A stretch of 64,000 bases of DNA from Pantanalinema rosaneae (GTDB lineage: Bacteria > Cyanobacteriota > Cyanobacteriia > Leptolyngbyales > Leptolyngbyaceae). Shown in pieces: positions 53,645 through 63,981 of this stretch (its first letter is position 1; the number at the start of each line of letters is the position of its first letter). Position numbers and translations under genes: made by a program. The DNA is taken from positions 38,315 to 102,314 of the forward strand of contig NZ_JBLZFZ010000023.1 in the NCBI RefSeq assembly GCF_050753385.1, read 5' to 3'. Under the pieces are notes generated by a model that was given only the letters and a program-made list of their open reading frames with translations, was not told the DNA's origin and did not search any database.

Positions 53645-56600
53645 ATGATTTTTTCGATCGCCACTCCCTTCATCAAACGTCCGGTGCTTACTACCGTGTG
53701 TACGTTAATTATTCTGCTGCTGGGAGCTGTCTGTATCCCACTGTTACCGATTAATTACCTGCCCGATATTGCTCCGATTCAGATCCAGGTTTCTGCCCTT
53801 TATAGTGGTGCGGATGTCAACACGGTTGAAGACACAGTAACAAGTGTGTTGGAACGGCAAATTAACGGTGTGGAAGACATGCAATACATGACCTCCAATA
53901 CCTTTGCTGGCAATAGTCAAATCTCCGTATTCTTTGGCTCCAGTACCGACAAAAATACCAACCAGGTCAATGTGCAAAATCGGGTGGCACAGGCTATCCC
54001 TCAACTCCCAACTGCCGTACAACAGTTGGGCATCACCACCCGAGCCGCCTCTAGCAGCATTTTACTGATTTACGGGGTCTATAGCGAAACCGATGACTAC
54101 GATGATATTTTCATCAGCAATTATGTTGATCAAAATATCGTTGACGTGCTGAGACGGGTACCCGGTGTGGGAGACGTAATGACATTTGGGGATAAGCCCA
54201 ATGCCATGCGCCTCTGGCTTGACCCTAATGCGCTGGCTAGCCGTAACCTGACCGCCCTTGACGTGGTGAATGCCCTGAGGTCGCAAAACGTTGTCGTGGG
54301 TGCTGGAGGAGTTGGACAACAGCCCGCCCCGGCTGATCAAAATTATGAACTCCCACTCCAAGTTCAAGGTCGCTTCCGGGATGCCAGGGAATTTAGTAAT
54401 CTGGTCATCCAGCGCAGCCGGGATGGCGGTTTAATCCGATTGCGGGATGTGGGACGAGCCGAGTTGGGGGCAGAACGCTATGTTAGTAATGCCAAAGTGG
54501 ATGGCAAGGTTGGGATCGGAGTAGCGATTTACCAGGCTCCGAATAGCAATGCGCTGGATATTGCCGATCGCATCGCCGAGGAAATGCAGGATATTGAAGC
54601 CAGTTTTCCGCCCGGACTAAAAACAAAACTGGTCTTTGATACCACCGAATTCGTGGAAGTTTCGATCCAGGAAGTTGTGATCACCCTATTGCAAGCCTTT
54701 TTACTGGTTGTATTGGTGATTTTCGTCTTCCTGCAAGACTGGCGTACCACGGTAATTCCACTCATTGCGATTCCAGTAGCACTGATTGGTGCAATGGCAT
54801 TTGCGTTTCTATTTGGCTTCTCAATTAATAACCTGACGCTGTTTGGATTAATTTTAGCCACAGGGCTGGTCGTAGATGATGCGATAGTCATTGTCGAGTC
54901 CTGTACTGAAAAGATTCAAACTCAGGGAATGACAGCAAGACAGGCTGCTCTTGCCTCAATGGAAGAGTTGAGCGGAGCCACGATCGCCACCTCCTTAGTA
55001 TTAATGGCTGTGTTTATCCCAGTGGCATTTTTTCCCGGCTCCACCGGTAAGCTTTATCAGCAATTTGCCCTAATTATTGCCTTTTCGATCGCCGTTTCTA
55101 CCTTTAATGCGCTCACCTTTAGCCCCAGTATGGCGGGGCTGTTATTAGGACCTGCTAGACCTGTCAGGGGCCCCTTAGGCTGGTTCTTTAACCAGTTCAA
55201 TCAAGGGTTTGCCTGGGTCAGCGATCGCTTTCTGCGACTGGTGGAATTCTTTATTCGGATTCGCTATATCATTCTCGGTTTATTTGTGGCGGGTCTGGTG
55301 GCAACTGTATATATGTTTATGGCTGTGCCGACTGCCTTTGTGCCGAATGAAGATCAGGGAGCGTTTCTAGGGATTGTGCAAGGTCCAGATGGTGTTTCGC
55401 TCAGTTATACCGATCGGGTGCTGGCTCAAGCAGAACAGCAAATGCGAGAGATTCCTGAAGTTGAATCGACCTTTACGGTCAGTGGGGCCGGATTTGATGG
55501 CAACGGGCCTAATCTGGGTTTGTTTTTTGCCAGACTCAAGCCCTGGAACGACCGCCCGAATCCGAATCAAACCGTCGATGGCATTCTCAGCACCTTAAAC
55601 GGCAAATTTCGCACGATTACCGATGCGATTGTTCTGGCGCTAAATCCCTCTCCGATTCCTGGGTTTAGTGCTACAGGGGGAGTTGAGATGCAGTTGCAGG
55701 ATCGCAGTGGTGGACAGCTTTCGATCGACGACTTTGCCCAGAATGCGCGTCAGATCATCGCTAAAGCCAATGAAATGCCTGCCACGGCGGGAAGTGTTTC
55801 CACCACCTTTACGACAGGAACACCGAGATTACGGCTGGAGATCGATCGCAATCAGGTTGAATCCCTCAACATTGACTTTCAGCAGGCCCTTGCCACGGTG
55901 GGAGCGACTCTTGGCTCTCAGTTCGTCAACGATTTCACATTAGGCAATCGCAACTATCGCGTGTTTGTTCAGGCTGATAGCGCTTACCGTAACTCCCCAG
56001 AGGACATCGGGAAACTTTATGTCCGCTCCAGGGATGGAGTTCTAGTCCCCCTCTCCCAAATTGCTACCATCAGTCGCACCACTGGGCCCCAGGTAATTGG
56101 GCGTTACAACGGCTATCGATCGATCAAACTGAGGGGAGCAGAAGCACCCGGATACAGCAGTGGGCAAGCGATTCAAGCAATGGATACGACATTTGAGGAA
56201 ACGGCGTTGCCAGGAATCAGACGGGACTGGATTGGCATCGCCCGCGAACAACTGGCGGCTGGGAACTTGGGGGCGTTAATTTTTCTGTTTGGCATCATCA
56301 TGGTGTTTCTCACCCTGTCTGCCCAGTATGAAAGTTATATCGATCCAATTATTATCCTGCTGACCGTACCGCTGGCCTTACTGGGCGCATTAGGCGCGAT
56401 CGCTCTGCGTGGTTTGAGCAATGATGTTTATGTCAATGTGGCACTGGTGATGTTGATTGGACTTGCCAGTAAAAACGCTATTTTGATTGTGGAATTTGCC
56501 AATCAGGCTCGGGCAGAGGGGCTAAAGCTGACTGAAGCCGCCCTGAAAGCGTCTAAAGAACGATTCCGTCCGATCGTCATGACGGCAGCCTCCTCCCTGG

Positions 56601-56884
56601 TGGGGTTCTTTCCCCTGGTCATTGCCAGTGGGGCGGGGGCGGCGGCTCGATGGTCGTTGGGGACGGCATTGTTTGGCGGGCTATTGGTGGCGACTATTCT
56701 CAGTCTGCTGGTCGTACCTGTCCTTTACATTTTGATTAAGGGGTTAGCCGAACGGTTTCTCGACAAAGACTCCCGCCCTAAACCTCCGCCCACTGAACCG
56801 CAACCTGAACCTGAAGTCATTGAAGAAGCTGCCCTGACCAGTAGTGCTACCTTCTCAATGGAAGCGGAGTCGGCTCCTGAGTAA
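53645..56884 (+). CDS. RND efflux permease (HAE1-like), second
   Basis: A 1079-residue hydrophobic and amphiphilic efflux pump. The N-terminus MIFSIATPFIKRPVLTTV is characteristic of HAE1 permeases, and LATGLVVDDAIVIVES (helix 4) holds the proton-relay Asp pair. The C-terminal tail (about 1045-1079) is Pro/Glu-rich and disordered. It exports hydrophobic compounds using the proton gradient. ATG 53645 follows GGAGGG. The preceding adaptor and the following small gene form an operon. It is not closely similar to the first RND permease in this window. Confidence 0.94.
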   Translation: MIFSIATPFIKRPVLTTVCTLIILLLGAVCIPLLPINYLPDIAPIQIQVSALYSGADVNTVEDTVTSVLERQINGVEDMQYMTSNTFAGNSQISVFFGSSTDKNTNQVNVQNRVAQAIPQLPTAVQQLGITTRAASSSILLIYGVYSETDDYDDIFISNYVDQNIVDVLRRVPGVGDVMTFGDKPNAMRLWLDPNALASRNLTALDVVNALRSQNVVVGAGGVGQQPAPADQNYELPLQVQGRFRDAREFSNLVIQRSRDGGLIRLRDVGRAELGAERYVSNAKVDGKVGIGVAIYQAPNSNALDIADRIAEEMQDIEASFPPGLKTKLVFDTTEFVEVSIQEVVITLLQAFLLVVLVIFVFLQDWRTTVIPLIAIPVALIGAMAFAFLFGFSINNLTLFGLILATGLVVDDAIVIVESCTEKIQTQGMTARQAALASMEELSGATIATSLVLMAVFIPVAFFPGSTGKLYQQFALIIAFSIAVSTFNALTFSPSMAGLLLGPARPVRGPLGWFFNQFNQGFAWVSDRFLRLVEFFIRIRYIILGLFVAGLVATVYMFMAVPTAFVPNEDQGAFLGIVQGPDGVSLSYTDRVLAQAEQQMREIPEVESTFTVSGAGFDGNGPNLGLFFARLKPWNDRPNPNQTVDGILSTLNGKFRTITDAIVLALNPSPIPGFSATGGVEMQLQDRSGGQLSIDDFAQNARQIIAKANEMPATAGSVSTTFTTGTPRLRLEIDRNQVESLNIDFQQALATVGATLGSQFVNDFTLGNRNYRVFVQADSAYRNSPEDIGKLYVRSRDGVLVPLSQIATISRTTGPQVIGRYNGYRSIKLRGAEAPGYSSGQAIQAMDTTFEETALPGIRRDWIGIAREQLAAGNLGALIFLFGIIMVFLTLSAQYESYIDPIIILLTVPLALLGALGAIALRGLSNDVYVNVALVMLIGLASKNAILIVEFANQARAEGLKLTEAALKASKERFRPIVMTAASSLVGFFPLVIASGAGAAARWSLGTALFGGLLVATILSLLVVPVLYILIKGLAERFLDKDSRPKPPPTEPQPEPEVIEEAALTSSATFSMEAESAPE

Positions 56885-56957
56885 GAGGATGGCGATGAAT
56901 GACAACGTAATCTGCCCATGCAGTAGAACGTTCAGCACCCAATGTCCGGGAGGCTAC

Positions 56958-57182
56958 ATGAATTACAAACGGTTGATTTTTGCCGGAGGAGTGACCATGG
57001 CGATCGGGATTGCTTTGGGCGTTATTCTCACCGCTTTGCTGCCAACTCCCTATTCAAGTGCCCTTTACCGCAAGCAGAAAGTTGTTTTTATCACGATGGG
57101 AACAGTCCTAGGATTACTCGTTGGCACCAGTCAGGAAGCCATTCGCCAACTGAAACAGAAACAAGACAACAATGAAGGGTGA
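56958..57182 (+). CDS. Small two-helix membrane protein
   Basis: About 74 residues with two hydrophobic segments (LIFAGGVTMAIGIALGVILTALL and VVFITMGTVLGLLVGTS) and a polar C-terminus rich in Gln and Lys. ATG 56958 follows GGGAGG; upstream in-frame codons overlap the permease gene and are less likely. It follows the RND permease by 73 bp and is probably in the same operon. No family was recognised. It ends 4 bp before the convergent SulP gene. Confidence 0.75.
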   Translation: MNYKRLIFAGGVTMAIGIALGVILTALLPTPYSSALYRKQKVVFITMGTVLGLLVGTSQEAIRQLKQKQDNNEG

Positions 57183-57186
57183 CTGA

Positions 57187-58854
57187 TCAGGGTGATTTGA
57201 GCAGCCACGCTTCGGCAGCGGCTCGGGCATGTTGCAGGGATTCTCCAATCACAGGCGTGGCGGGGAAGATGTCGGCGGGTAGAATAGTATCGATCACACC
57301 TGTTTTGGTGAGCTGTTTGATCACCGCAGGGGCAACCCCTGTCAGCATCAGTTTACTATTGCGAGTACCCAGTTCACTGGCATAGCGTTTCAGCAGATTG
57401 AGAAAGGTGCTGCCCAGTTCATTCCGTCCTCGCAAGCCCATGATCACAACCGATCGCTCTGCTGTGGCGGGGGAGGGCAGGGCAGCTTGCAAAATGTCGG
57501 TACTGGCGTAGAAGACACTGCCGTAGATGTGCAAAATGGTGATGGCATGGGAGGGCAGATGAGTGGGAGCAGGCTGTTCCTGGAAGGATTGTCCGGCACT
57601 GGTCGGGAGGAGTTGCTTCACCTGCACATCCAGGGAGGAGCGGTAAACATACAGCAGGATCGATAGAACGATGCCCAGCAAGACGGCATGTTGAATTGGT
57701 AGTAGGAGAGTCGCGATAAAGGTTGCCAGCATCACCAGCCGGGGCACCCAACCGGTAAGCCAGACATCCTTCCATTTCTCAACTTTGAGCGCCTGAGCCC
57801 CGGCAACCACGAGTAATGCCGCGATCGCAGGCAGCGGAAACTGCTCCACAATGCCCCCAAACAGCAGCACCGCCAGGATCACCATTGGGCCCACCAGCAC
57901 GATCGCCCAGCGGGATACAGCTCCGGCACTAATATTAATCGCAGTACCCGACACACTGCCGCCGAGGGGAATTCCTCGGAACAAGCCAGACCCAATATTG
58001 CACACACCCTGAGCCAGAAAATCCTGCCAGGCTTTGCCATACCGTCCATCGGTGTTGGGAATGGTTTTGCCGACCCCAGCTCCCTGAATTAACCCAATCA
58101 AAGCGACCGCGATCGCTCCCAGTAGCACCTGGGGAATCAAAGAAAAGTCGGGCAGGATAGGGACTGGCAGCGATCGGGGGACGGGGGCGATGTCTTTTAC
58201 CAATTGGACAGCGGCGGGCTGCCACAGGGAGGTCAATGCCGTAATCATTAGCAGCGCCAACACCAGGTTAAATTGCCGCAGGGGAGTGCGGTTTAACACC
58301 AGGATCAGGACGATCGCGCCTAATCCAATGGCAGTCGTGACCAGATTGACTTGATTCAGGTGCAGTAGCAGATCGAGGGTCTGAGTGATCCGATTGCCAG
58401 CGTCGCTGTCGTATCCGGTCAACGTCCCCAGTTGTCCAAGCACGATCGCAACTGCAATCCCATTCATAAACCCAGTCAGGACAGCGTTAGAAACAAAGCG
58501 GAGAAAACCATCCGCGCGAAACAGCCCCAACAAGACCTGAAACAGCCCCACCAGTACCGTGAGCATTAACAGGGCAGGAATTTGCTGCTCCGGTCTAAAC
58601 TCTGCCAGTACACCCGCCGTGACCACCGCCATTGCCCCCGTGGCATTAATAGTCATGAACTCCGACCCACTGAATAAAGCACCCAGAGGCGTTCCCACCA
58701 TCAAGGCATGTAGCCCATAGACCGGGTTAATCCCCATCAGCAGGGCATTGGCCAGGGCATCGGGGATCATCGTCAACGTATTGGTCAGGGCGGCGCTGCC
58801 ATCAGATCCCCAATTGGGAGAGGGTCTCAGTTGCTTCGATATTGAACGTGCCAT
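57187..58854 (-). CDS. SulP family anion transporter with STAS domain
   Basis: About 555 residues. The SulP core (about 20-420) has the SulP opening (PDALANALLMGINPVYGLH) and the NATGAMAVVTAGVL stretch, with 10-14 helices. A C-terminal STAS domain (about 440-540; ILHIYGSVFYASTDIL, VVIMGLRGRNELGSTFL) follows. Members carry sulfate, bicarbonate or other anions with Na+ or H+; BicA is one cyanobacterial example, but the substrate is not decided here. ATG 58854 is used; a Met 11 codons upstream (58887) would add a short tail. Confidence 0.92.
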   Translation of the reverse strand: MARSISKQLRPSPNWGSDGSAALTNTLTMIPDALANALLMGINPVYGLHALMVGTPLGALFSGSEFMTINATGAMAVVTAGVLAEFRPEQQIPALLMLTVLVGLFQVLLGLFRADGFLRFVSNAVLTGFMNGIAVAIVLGQLGTLTGYDSDAGNRITQTLDLLLHLNQVNLVTTAIGLGAIVLILVLNRTPLRQFNLVLALLMITALTSLWQPAAVQLVKDIAPVPRSLPVPILPDFSLIPQVLLGAIAVALIGLIQGAGVGKTIPNTDGRYGKAWQDFLAQGVCNIGSGLFRGIPLGGSVSGTAINISAGAVSRWAIVLVGPMVILAVLLFGGIVEQFPLPAIAALLVVAGAQALKVEKWKDVWLTGWVPRLVMLATFIATLLLPIQHAVLLGIVLSILLYVYRSSLDVQVKQLLPTSAGQSFQEQPAPTHLPSHAITILHIYGSVFYASTDILQAALPSPATAERSVVIMGLRGRNELGSTFLNLLKRYASELGTRNSKLMLTGVAPAVIKQLTKTGVIDTILPADIFPATPVIGESLQHARAAAEAWLLKSP

Positions 58855-59016
58855 AGGGTTCCCGGTTATGCCAGTTAGCCAGATCATTGTTTCCAGAGGA
58901 ACAGTACACCCAATATCATCGAGATAGCCTAATTGATTAAATTACTTTCTGATTGATGAATGGGCTAGAGATTCATGGAGCGAAGGCAAGAACGCTCTAT
59001 AAAGTGACACATTGAT

Positions 59017-59454
59017 TTAGCGGCAGGTGCCTCGCCCCCATTGTTTGTCATAGCCAACAGACACCTGATCTCCGGGCTGGGCGGGGCGACTCGCAAGATG
59101 AATTAGGGTAACAGTAGCCGCATTATTTACCGAACCACGCCAGATAGCTTGCCCTTTATTGTTCTGTCGGTCAAAGCTGAGAAAGGTTTCGGCGATCTGC
59201 TGGTTGTTTGAGCGACGACGAAATACGATGCGAGAAAATCCGGCTTCGCGGGTAAAAAATGCGGTGTAGTTCATATCATTCGCGGGAATTGAGCCGTTGC
59301 AGTTCATCTGTAAACTGTCTTGGTTCGGCTCCTGGGCGACCTGATAAGCTGTTGTTGTTGAGACGAATGAATCAGCGATCGCTGGGTTGCTTTGACTCAG
59401 AAATAGCACTCCAAACGTAAATGCAAGGGGAAGGCTAAAAAGAATGCGGTACAT
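59017..59454 (-). CDS. Small secreted protein of unknown function
   Basis: A 145-residue protein with a signal peptide (MYRILFSLPLAFTFGVLF, cleavage near IADSF). The mature domain has two Cys (MNCNGSIP and GRGTCR at the end) likely joined in a disulphide. The remainder is beta-rich, with IVFRRRSNNQQIAETFLSF. No family was recognised. ATG 59454. The 163 bp upstream of the SulP start and this gene's stop hold nothing recognised. Confidence 0.75.
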   Translation of the reverse strand: MYRILFSLPLAFTFGVLFLSQSNPAIADSFVSTTTAYQVAQEPNQDSLQMNCNGSIPANDMNYTAFFTREAGFSRIVFRRRSNNQQIAETFLSFDRQNNKGQAIWRGSVNNAATVTLIHLASRPAQPGDQVSVGYDKQWGRGTCR

Positions 59455-59596
59455 AATGATTCTTTGAGTTGAATTAGGTTCAAGGACTTACCCGAGCGAT
59501 CGCGGCTTCTCAAGTTTGGACTAATCATTGAAATCTATACAAGACGAGAGGGATAATCCACTATCCGATGCCGCACTACTCGATTAGGGCTTAGAT

Positions 59597-60115
59597 CTAC
59601 TCCAAGGGGCTTTGCGTTCCAGGTATTTCCCCTGATTCTGAATGGCGAGAGGAGATCACGCGAACGTACAAGATTAACGCCAGACCTGTAATGACAGCCG
59701 CGATCGCTAATCCCAGATTTAAAATTGCTGCACTGCCGTCCCAATCGACGACAATGCCCGTAAAGTTCACTGCCAAAATGACAATCACGACGCTCATCAA
59801 GATAACCTTTAACTCATCAAAGTCTTCGATTTTGAGCCAGCGTGGTAGACGCAAGGACGTATCGATAAATAGATGGTAAAGACCTAGCGCAATAATATAC
59901 AGAGCCACACCCAAAAACAATAAATCAATGAGCTGAATGAAGCCCAGCGTGATATTCTTGATTGCCACACTCGTAAAGCTACGAGCATTAATTAAATCGA
60001 TTATGAGATGGATTAATACAATCACACCATAAACCATAATCGAAAACGCTCCAACCAGAGCAGCTATCACTGCCAGATTGATCAGATAACGACTGCTTAA
60101 GAGAAGACGATTCAT
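59597..60115 (-). CDS. UPF0114 (YqhA-like) membrane protein
   Basis: A 172-residue protein with four membrane helices and the UPF0114 pattern: SRYLINLAVIAALVGAF near the N-terminus, LGVALYIIALGLYHLFID and ELKVILMSVVIVILAVNFTG. Function is unknown. ATG 60115. It is 38 bp from the stop of the next upstream gene, so it may belong to a 59.6-63.9 kb operon. Confidence 0.85.
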   Translation of the reverse strand: MNRLLLSSRYLINLAVIAALVGAFSIMVYGVIVLIHLIIDLINARSFTSVAIKNITLGFIQLIDLLFLGVALYIIALGLYHLFIDTSLRLPRWLKIEDFDELKVILMSVVIVILAVNFTGIVVDWDGSAAILNLGLAIAAVITGLALILYVRVISSRHSESGEIPGTQSPLE

Positions 60116-60153
60116 AAACGATTCATTTCAAGGTGAAGACAGTCCCTCCCTTC

Positions 60154-60846
60154 TTAAAAACTCAAGGAATTCAGGAAAATCGTGGTTTGCCGAGAAGGGC
60201 TTCCTCCGCTTTTAGGAGACTTGGCTCCAATCACATAGCCACTCTTGCCTCGCAGAAATGCCCGAAAGACAATCACCTCCGTATCACTCTGGTAGGTTAG
60301 CTCTCGACCCGGAACCTCTCCTTGAGTAACAGATTGATTGCGAACGAGTCTAAAGTTGGGCGATGTAACTACTTGATTGGCGATCGCAACCAGCATCAAC
60401 TGTGGATTTTTGAGTTGCTCAGGCGTAAGTTCTTCGGCATAGCCTACGACATACCGGGAGCTGGCAGAATTGGCAGCTAAGGTTTGAAAGCTGACATTGC
60501 CAGATCGTGTGGGTAACACCACGGTTTCCTGGCTCAACGTTCCCGGCGGCAGCCAAAACGAAAAACCACCCGAGCGGAAAAAGATCGGTTGCCAGACCTG
60601 AGAATTCTGAGCCACGGGGATAGTGGGATCAGGTGGTTGTCGGCGGAGTTGATTTTCAACCGATAGCCGACCTTCTTCAAAAAAAGTTGTGAAGTTGTTT
60701 CGCTGGGCAAGTAGAATGGGCGATCGCACCATCTGTGCCATCTGTGCCTCCGGTTTTGTAGCCGCTGTTTCCACCAGGACAATCGGAACTAGCAAGACAC
60801 CCAGCAAAATTGACAGTAGGGATTTTGGGGGATATAGCATTGGCAT
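60154..60846 (-). CDS. Exported protein of unknown function
   Basis: About 230 residues from ATG 60846, which follows GTGGAG; a TTG at 60864 could add six residues. The N-terminus (YPPKSLLSILLGVLLVPIVL) is a signal or anchor. The mature part is beta-rich with a predicted GGFSFWLPPGTLSQETVVL stretch and C-terminal GYVIGAKSP. No family was recognised. It follows the sulfatase-like gene immediately, with its start overlapping the end of that gene, suggesting co-translation. Confidence 0.75.
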   Translation of the reverse strand: MPMLYPPKSLLSILLGVLLVPIVLVETAATKPEAQMAQMVRSPILLAQRNNFTTFFEEGRLSVENQLRRQPPDPTIPVAQNSQVWQPIFFRSGGFSFWLPPGTLSQETVVLPTRSGNVSFQTLAANSASSRYVVGYAEELTPEQLKNPQLMLVAIANQVVTSPNFRLVRNQSVTQGEVPGRELTYQSDTEVIVFRAFLRGKSGYVIGAKSPKSGGSPSRQTTIFLNSLSF

Positions 60847-60864
60847 ATTTGATACTCCACTCAA

Positions 60865-62907
60865 TTAACCACCTGATGTGTTAGCTGGCTCAGGCTGGGC
60901 AAACGCATCTTTCTCTGACGCGATCGTCGCTTTCGCAGGCTGAGTTCCGGGCATGATTTCAAAGTCCGGAGTAAATTCCACCAACAGGCTCCGGAGTTGC
61001 TCAAAGGGCTTGGGATCTCCCTCTAGCTTGACTTTCCCTGCGCCAATCAGGGTCGGAAATGTGGTCAATCCTGCCATGACCAATTCCAGATCGCTGCGGT
61101 TGATCGTAAGGGTGAGATCGGGATTGTTCGCCTGAAAGCCTTTAATGTTCGTCAGCGTTGAATGACTCATTTCCACCACGAATTGCTCACCATTGTCGGG
61201 TGTGACTAAATTGATGGTGAACTGCATCCCGGCAGCTTTCTGGCTATCCAGCCGAATCGCAATGAAGTCGAGCAAGAGTTCCGTAGACATGGCGCGAACC
61301 GTGTCCGGAGTCACCGACTGAGCCGTGACACCACTGGGAAAACCATTCCGTAACTCAAAGGCGGCTGCCAGGAGACTATTACGAACACTGGGACTTTCTT
61401 TCTGATAGCCAATTTGCTCAAACACGTCTGCCAGCAGGTCTTTTGCGTCCTGATTCTGGGGTTCGGCGTAGACCAGCTTGTTCAGGATCTCCATCGCTTC
61501 CCGGTATTTACCCTGGTCATACAACTCCTTACCTTTGGTCAGAATCTTCGCTGCACCGCCCATCATCTCGACATAGAGCGGCGCTGACTCGTGGGGAGAT
61601 AGTGGAATCAAGGTAGCCGGATTGGCATCCCAGTAACCCAGATAACGGTTAATGACGGCACGACTATTGTGCTCCTCAGAACCGTGGTAGCTGTGGGCAG
61701 CCCACTGTTGCTGCAAACTTTCTGGCAGCTTGTAGACATTGTGAATCTCATTGATGGTTACGCCCTGGTTCGCCTGATGCAGCACTTCGTTATGCAGATG
61801 AGCGTAAGCATCCCGCTGCACCCGCATCACCTCTTGAATCCGATCGTTGCCCCATCGAGGCCAGCTATGGGAGGCGAACATCACCTCGGCCTCCTGCCCA
61901 AACAGGTAGAGAGCTTCACTGATTTTCTTCGACCACTCCAGGGCATCTCGTACCAGCGCCCCTCGCAGTGTGTAAATGTTGTGAATCGTGCCGCAGATAT
62001 TTTCCGCCGCCCAGAACGCTTTCCAGTCGGGGAAATAGGTGTTCATCTCAGCGGGCGCTTCGGTGCCGGGGGTGTTTTGAAACACCATCCTGACTCCATC
62101 GATCGTTAATTCTTCAATATCCTGATTGATGTACCGAGTAGGCTCAATCAGTCCGACTCTACCTGCGGCGGTGTTCTTCCCGATCGACTGATCGATATGA
62201 CCAAATGGACTACGTGGCAATAACAAACCGTACTGGAAAAAGGCTCGACGAGTCATGGCAGTCCCGGAGTACACGTTCTCGGCGATCGCGTGTTCCATGA
62301 AGTCGATCGGAGCGAGGATTTGCACCTTGCCGCTTTTCACATCAGGCTCATCCACGACTCCACGCACCCCACCGAAGTGATCCACATGGGAGTGCGAATA
62401 TACGACAGCAACGACAGGACGTTGACCGAGCTGTTGATTGACCAGTTCCAGGGCGGCCTTCGCGGTTTCCTTACAGGTCAACACGTCAAACAGAATCCAA
62501 CCCGTGTCGCCCTTGATAATCGTCATGTTCGCCAGGTCAAATCCCCGCACCTGATAAATTTTGTCGGGCAGGACTTCATACAGCCCATACGCCATGTTGA
62601 GAATTGCCTGACGTTGAAGTGAGGGGTGAATGCTATCGAACACACTATCGAAGCCCCGTAACAAAAACTCATAGCTGCCCATATCCCAAGCAACATTACC
62701 CGCTTCCGCCATGATTTGTTTATAGGGTGGAGCCGCAATAAAGCCTTGTTTCACTTCGGCAAAATCACGCTCATCCTCAAACGGCAAGCGCTGGCGTAAA
62801 TCGTTTTGTAGGGCGATCGTAAATGAAGATGGCAGCTTCCCCTTGGGGTCAAAATGCTCATCTATCATTGATTGAAAGTCTGAGGGAGTGGATGCTGAAA
62901 TACTCAT
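60865..62907 (-). CDS. Alkylsulfatase-type metallo-beta-lactamase protein
   Basis: A 680-residue enzyme of the SdsA1/BDS1 group. The metallo-beta-lactamase domain (about 100-340) has the zinc motif YSHSHVDHFGG (His172, His174, Asp176, His177). A dimerisation region follows, then a C-terminal SCP2-like domain (about 540-660) that binds the substrate chain. It would cleave sulfate esters such as dodecyl sulfate, or a related ester. No signal peptide is evident, unlike in BDS1. ATG 62907 follows GGAGGA. The exported protein at 60154 starts next to it. Confidence 0.9.
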   Translation of the reverse strand: MSISASTPSDFQSMIDEHFDPKGKLPSSFTIALQNDLRQRLPFEDERDFAEVKQGFIAAPPYKQIMAEAGNVAWDMGSYEFLLRGFDSVFDSIHPSLQRQAILNMAYGLYEVLPDKIYQVRGFDLANMTIIKGDTGWILFDVLTCKETAKAALELVNQQLGQRPVVAVVYSHSHVDHFGGVRGVVDEPDVKSGKVQILAPIDFMEHAIAENVYSGTAMTRRAFFQYGLLLPRSPFGHIDQSIGKNTAAGRVGLIEPTRYINQDIEELTIDGVRMVFQNTPGTEAPAEMNTYFPDWKAFWAAENICGTIHNIYTLRGALVRDALEWSKKISEALYLFGQEAEVMFASHSWPRWGNDRIQEVMRVQRDAYAHLHNEVLHQANQGVTINEIHNVYKLPESLQQQWAAHSYHGSEEHNSRAVINRYLGYWDANPATLIPLSPHESAPLYVEMMGGAAKILTKGKELYDQGKYREAMEILNKLVYAEPQNQDAKDLLADVFEQIGYQKESPSVRNSLLAAAFELRNGFPSGVTAQSVTPDTVRAMSTELLLDFIAIRLDSQKAAGMQFTINLVTPDNGEQFVVEMSHSTLTNIKGFQANNPDLTLTINRSDLELVMAGLTTFPTLIGAGKVKLEGDPKPFEQLRSLLVEFTPDFEIMPGTQPAKATIASEKDAFAQPEPANTSGG

Positions 62908-63030
62908 TTTTGAAATCCTCCACGATGATGTGCGGGATCAACTCTGGGAAAAACTATCTGCACCGAAGTTTGAACGAATAATGTAAGAAAGTGATATGAA
63001 AAGTCTGCACTAGTCAGTCAGAGCATCACA

Positions 63031-63948
63031 TCATTGGAAGGCAAATATCCGTCGCCAGTCTCGCTGCATATCCACCACAATCCACCCTTCCTTGTCAGCT
63101 TCGATCAGTGCCTCCTTGAGGCTACTCATGGGTGACTGATCGTAAGCAAACTCATGATCGCCGTCCGTATGCCGCACGATCATTCCCAGGCTGTTTCCCT
63201 GTCTTGCCGTCGTCCATTGCAACATCTGTAAATCACCATCGGAATTACCAAAGGCTGCGATCGGCCGTTTGCCAATGTAGTGCTGAATTGCGGCAGGTTT
63301 ACCTGCTTTGTCATTGAAAAAATAAAGTTCTGGCAATCGCAGAATTACAGGCTCGCCGTCACGAATTTCATATTGTGTTTTGTTGCTGCTGCCAATCACC
63401 TGTTCTGGCGGTACACCATAAATCAGTTCGGCGCAGGCTCGCATGAACTCTACTCCACCTCCCGAAACAATAAAGGTTTTGAAATCATGAGTTCGCAGGT
63501 AAGCGAGGAGTTCCACCATCGGCTGGTAGACCAACTCTGTGTAACGCCGTTTCAGGCTGGGATGTTGGGCTGTGGCGAGCCAGTCTTTCGCGATCGCGGC
63601 AAACTCATCGGTCGTCATCCCCGTGTGGGTCGCCATCACCAATTGCAGCAGTGCCGACTCACCTCCCGCCATTGCCGATTTCAAGTCCCCTTTCAGTACC
63701 GATGCAAATGGCTCCTGAGTCTGCCACTCTGGGTGTTGAGGAGCTAATTGCTGGACGCGATCGAAGACGAAGAATGCCTGCACATACAGCGGTTGCTCTA
63801 CCCAAAGTGTCCCGTCATTGTCGAACACTGCAATGCGATCGCTGGGAGGCACAAAGGATGAGCAATTTGGTGTGGTCACTTTCGCCACAAAATCGAGGAT
63901 TGCCTGTTTCGCAACTCCATCATTCCAGGAAGGGAGGGGATCAGTCAT
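63031..63948 (-). CDS. HAD-family phosphatase
   Basis: About 305 residues from ATG 63948. The catalytic motif FDNDGTLW (AVFDNDGTLWVEQPLY) and the later SGGGVEFM, IQHYIGKRPI and FGNSDGDLQML match the phosphoserine-phosphatase-like HAD group. It would hydrolyse a small phosphate ester in the cytosol. The open frame continues to the window edge as MYKRQ, but that tail comes from the Nextera mosaic end and is not biological. It is the last gene of the contig and may share an operon with the sulfatase. Confidence 0.85.
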   Translation of the reverse strand: MTDPLPSWNDGVAKQAILDFVAKVTTPNCSSFVPPSDRIAVFDNDGTLWVEQPLYVQAFFVFDRVQQLAPQHPEWQTQEPFASVLKGDLKSAMAGGESALLQLVMATHTGMTTDEFAAIAKDWLATAQHPSLKRRYTELVYQPMVELLAYLRTHDFKTFIVSGGGVEFMRACAELIYGVPPEQVIGSSNKTQYEIRDGEPVILRLPELYFFNDKAGKPAAIQHYIGKRPIAAFGNSDGDLQMLQWTTARQGNSLGMIVRHTDGDHEFAYDQSPMSSLKEALIEADKEGWIVVDMQRDWRRIFAFQ

Positions 63949-63981
63949 AGACAAGGAAGTGGGGAATGGGGAATGGGGAAT

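Noticed and set aside
62981..63000. A possible eighth GTCAC-type box before the alkylsulfatase gene (ATGTAAGAAAGTGAT)
   Set aside because: The two half-sites are 8 bp apart, not 11, and one half has decayed to GTAAG; no -10 element at the usual distance.
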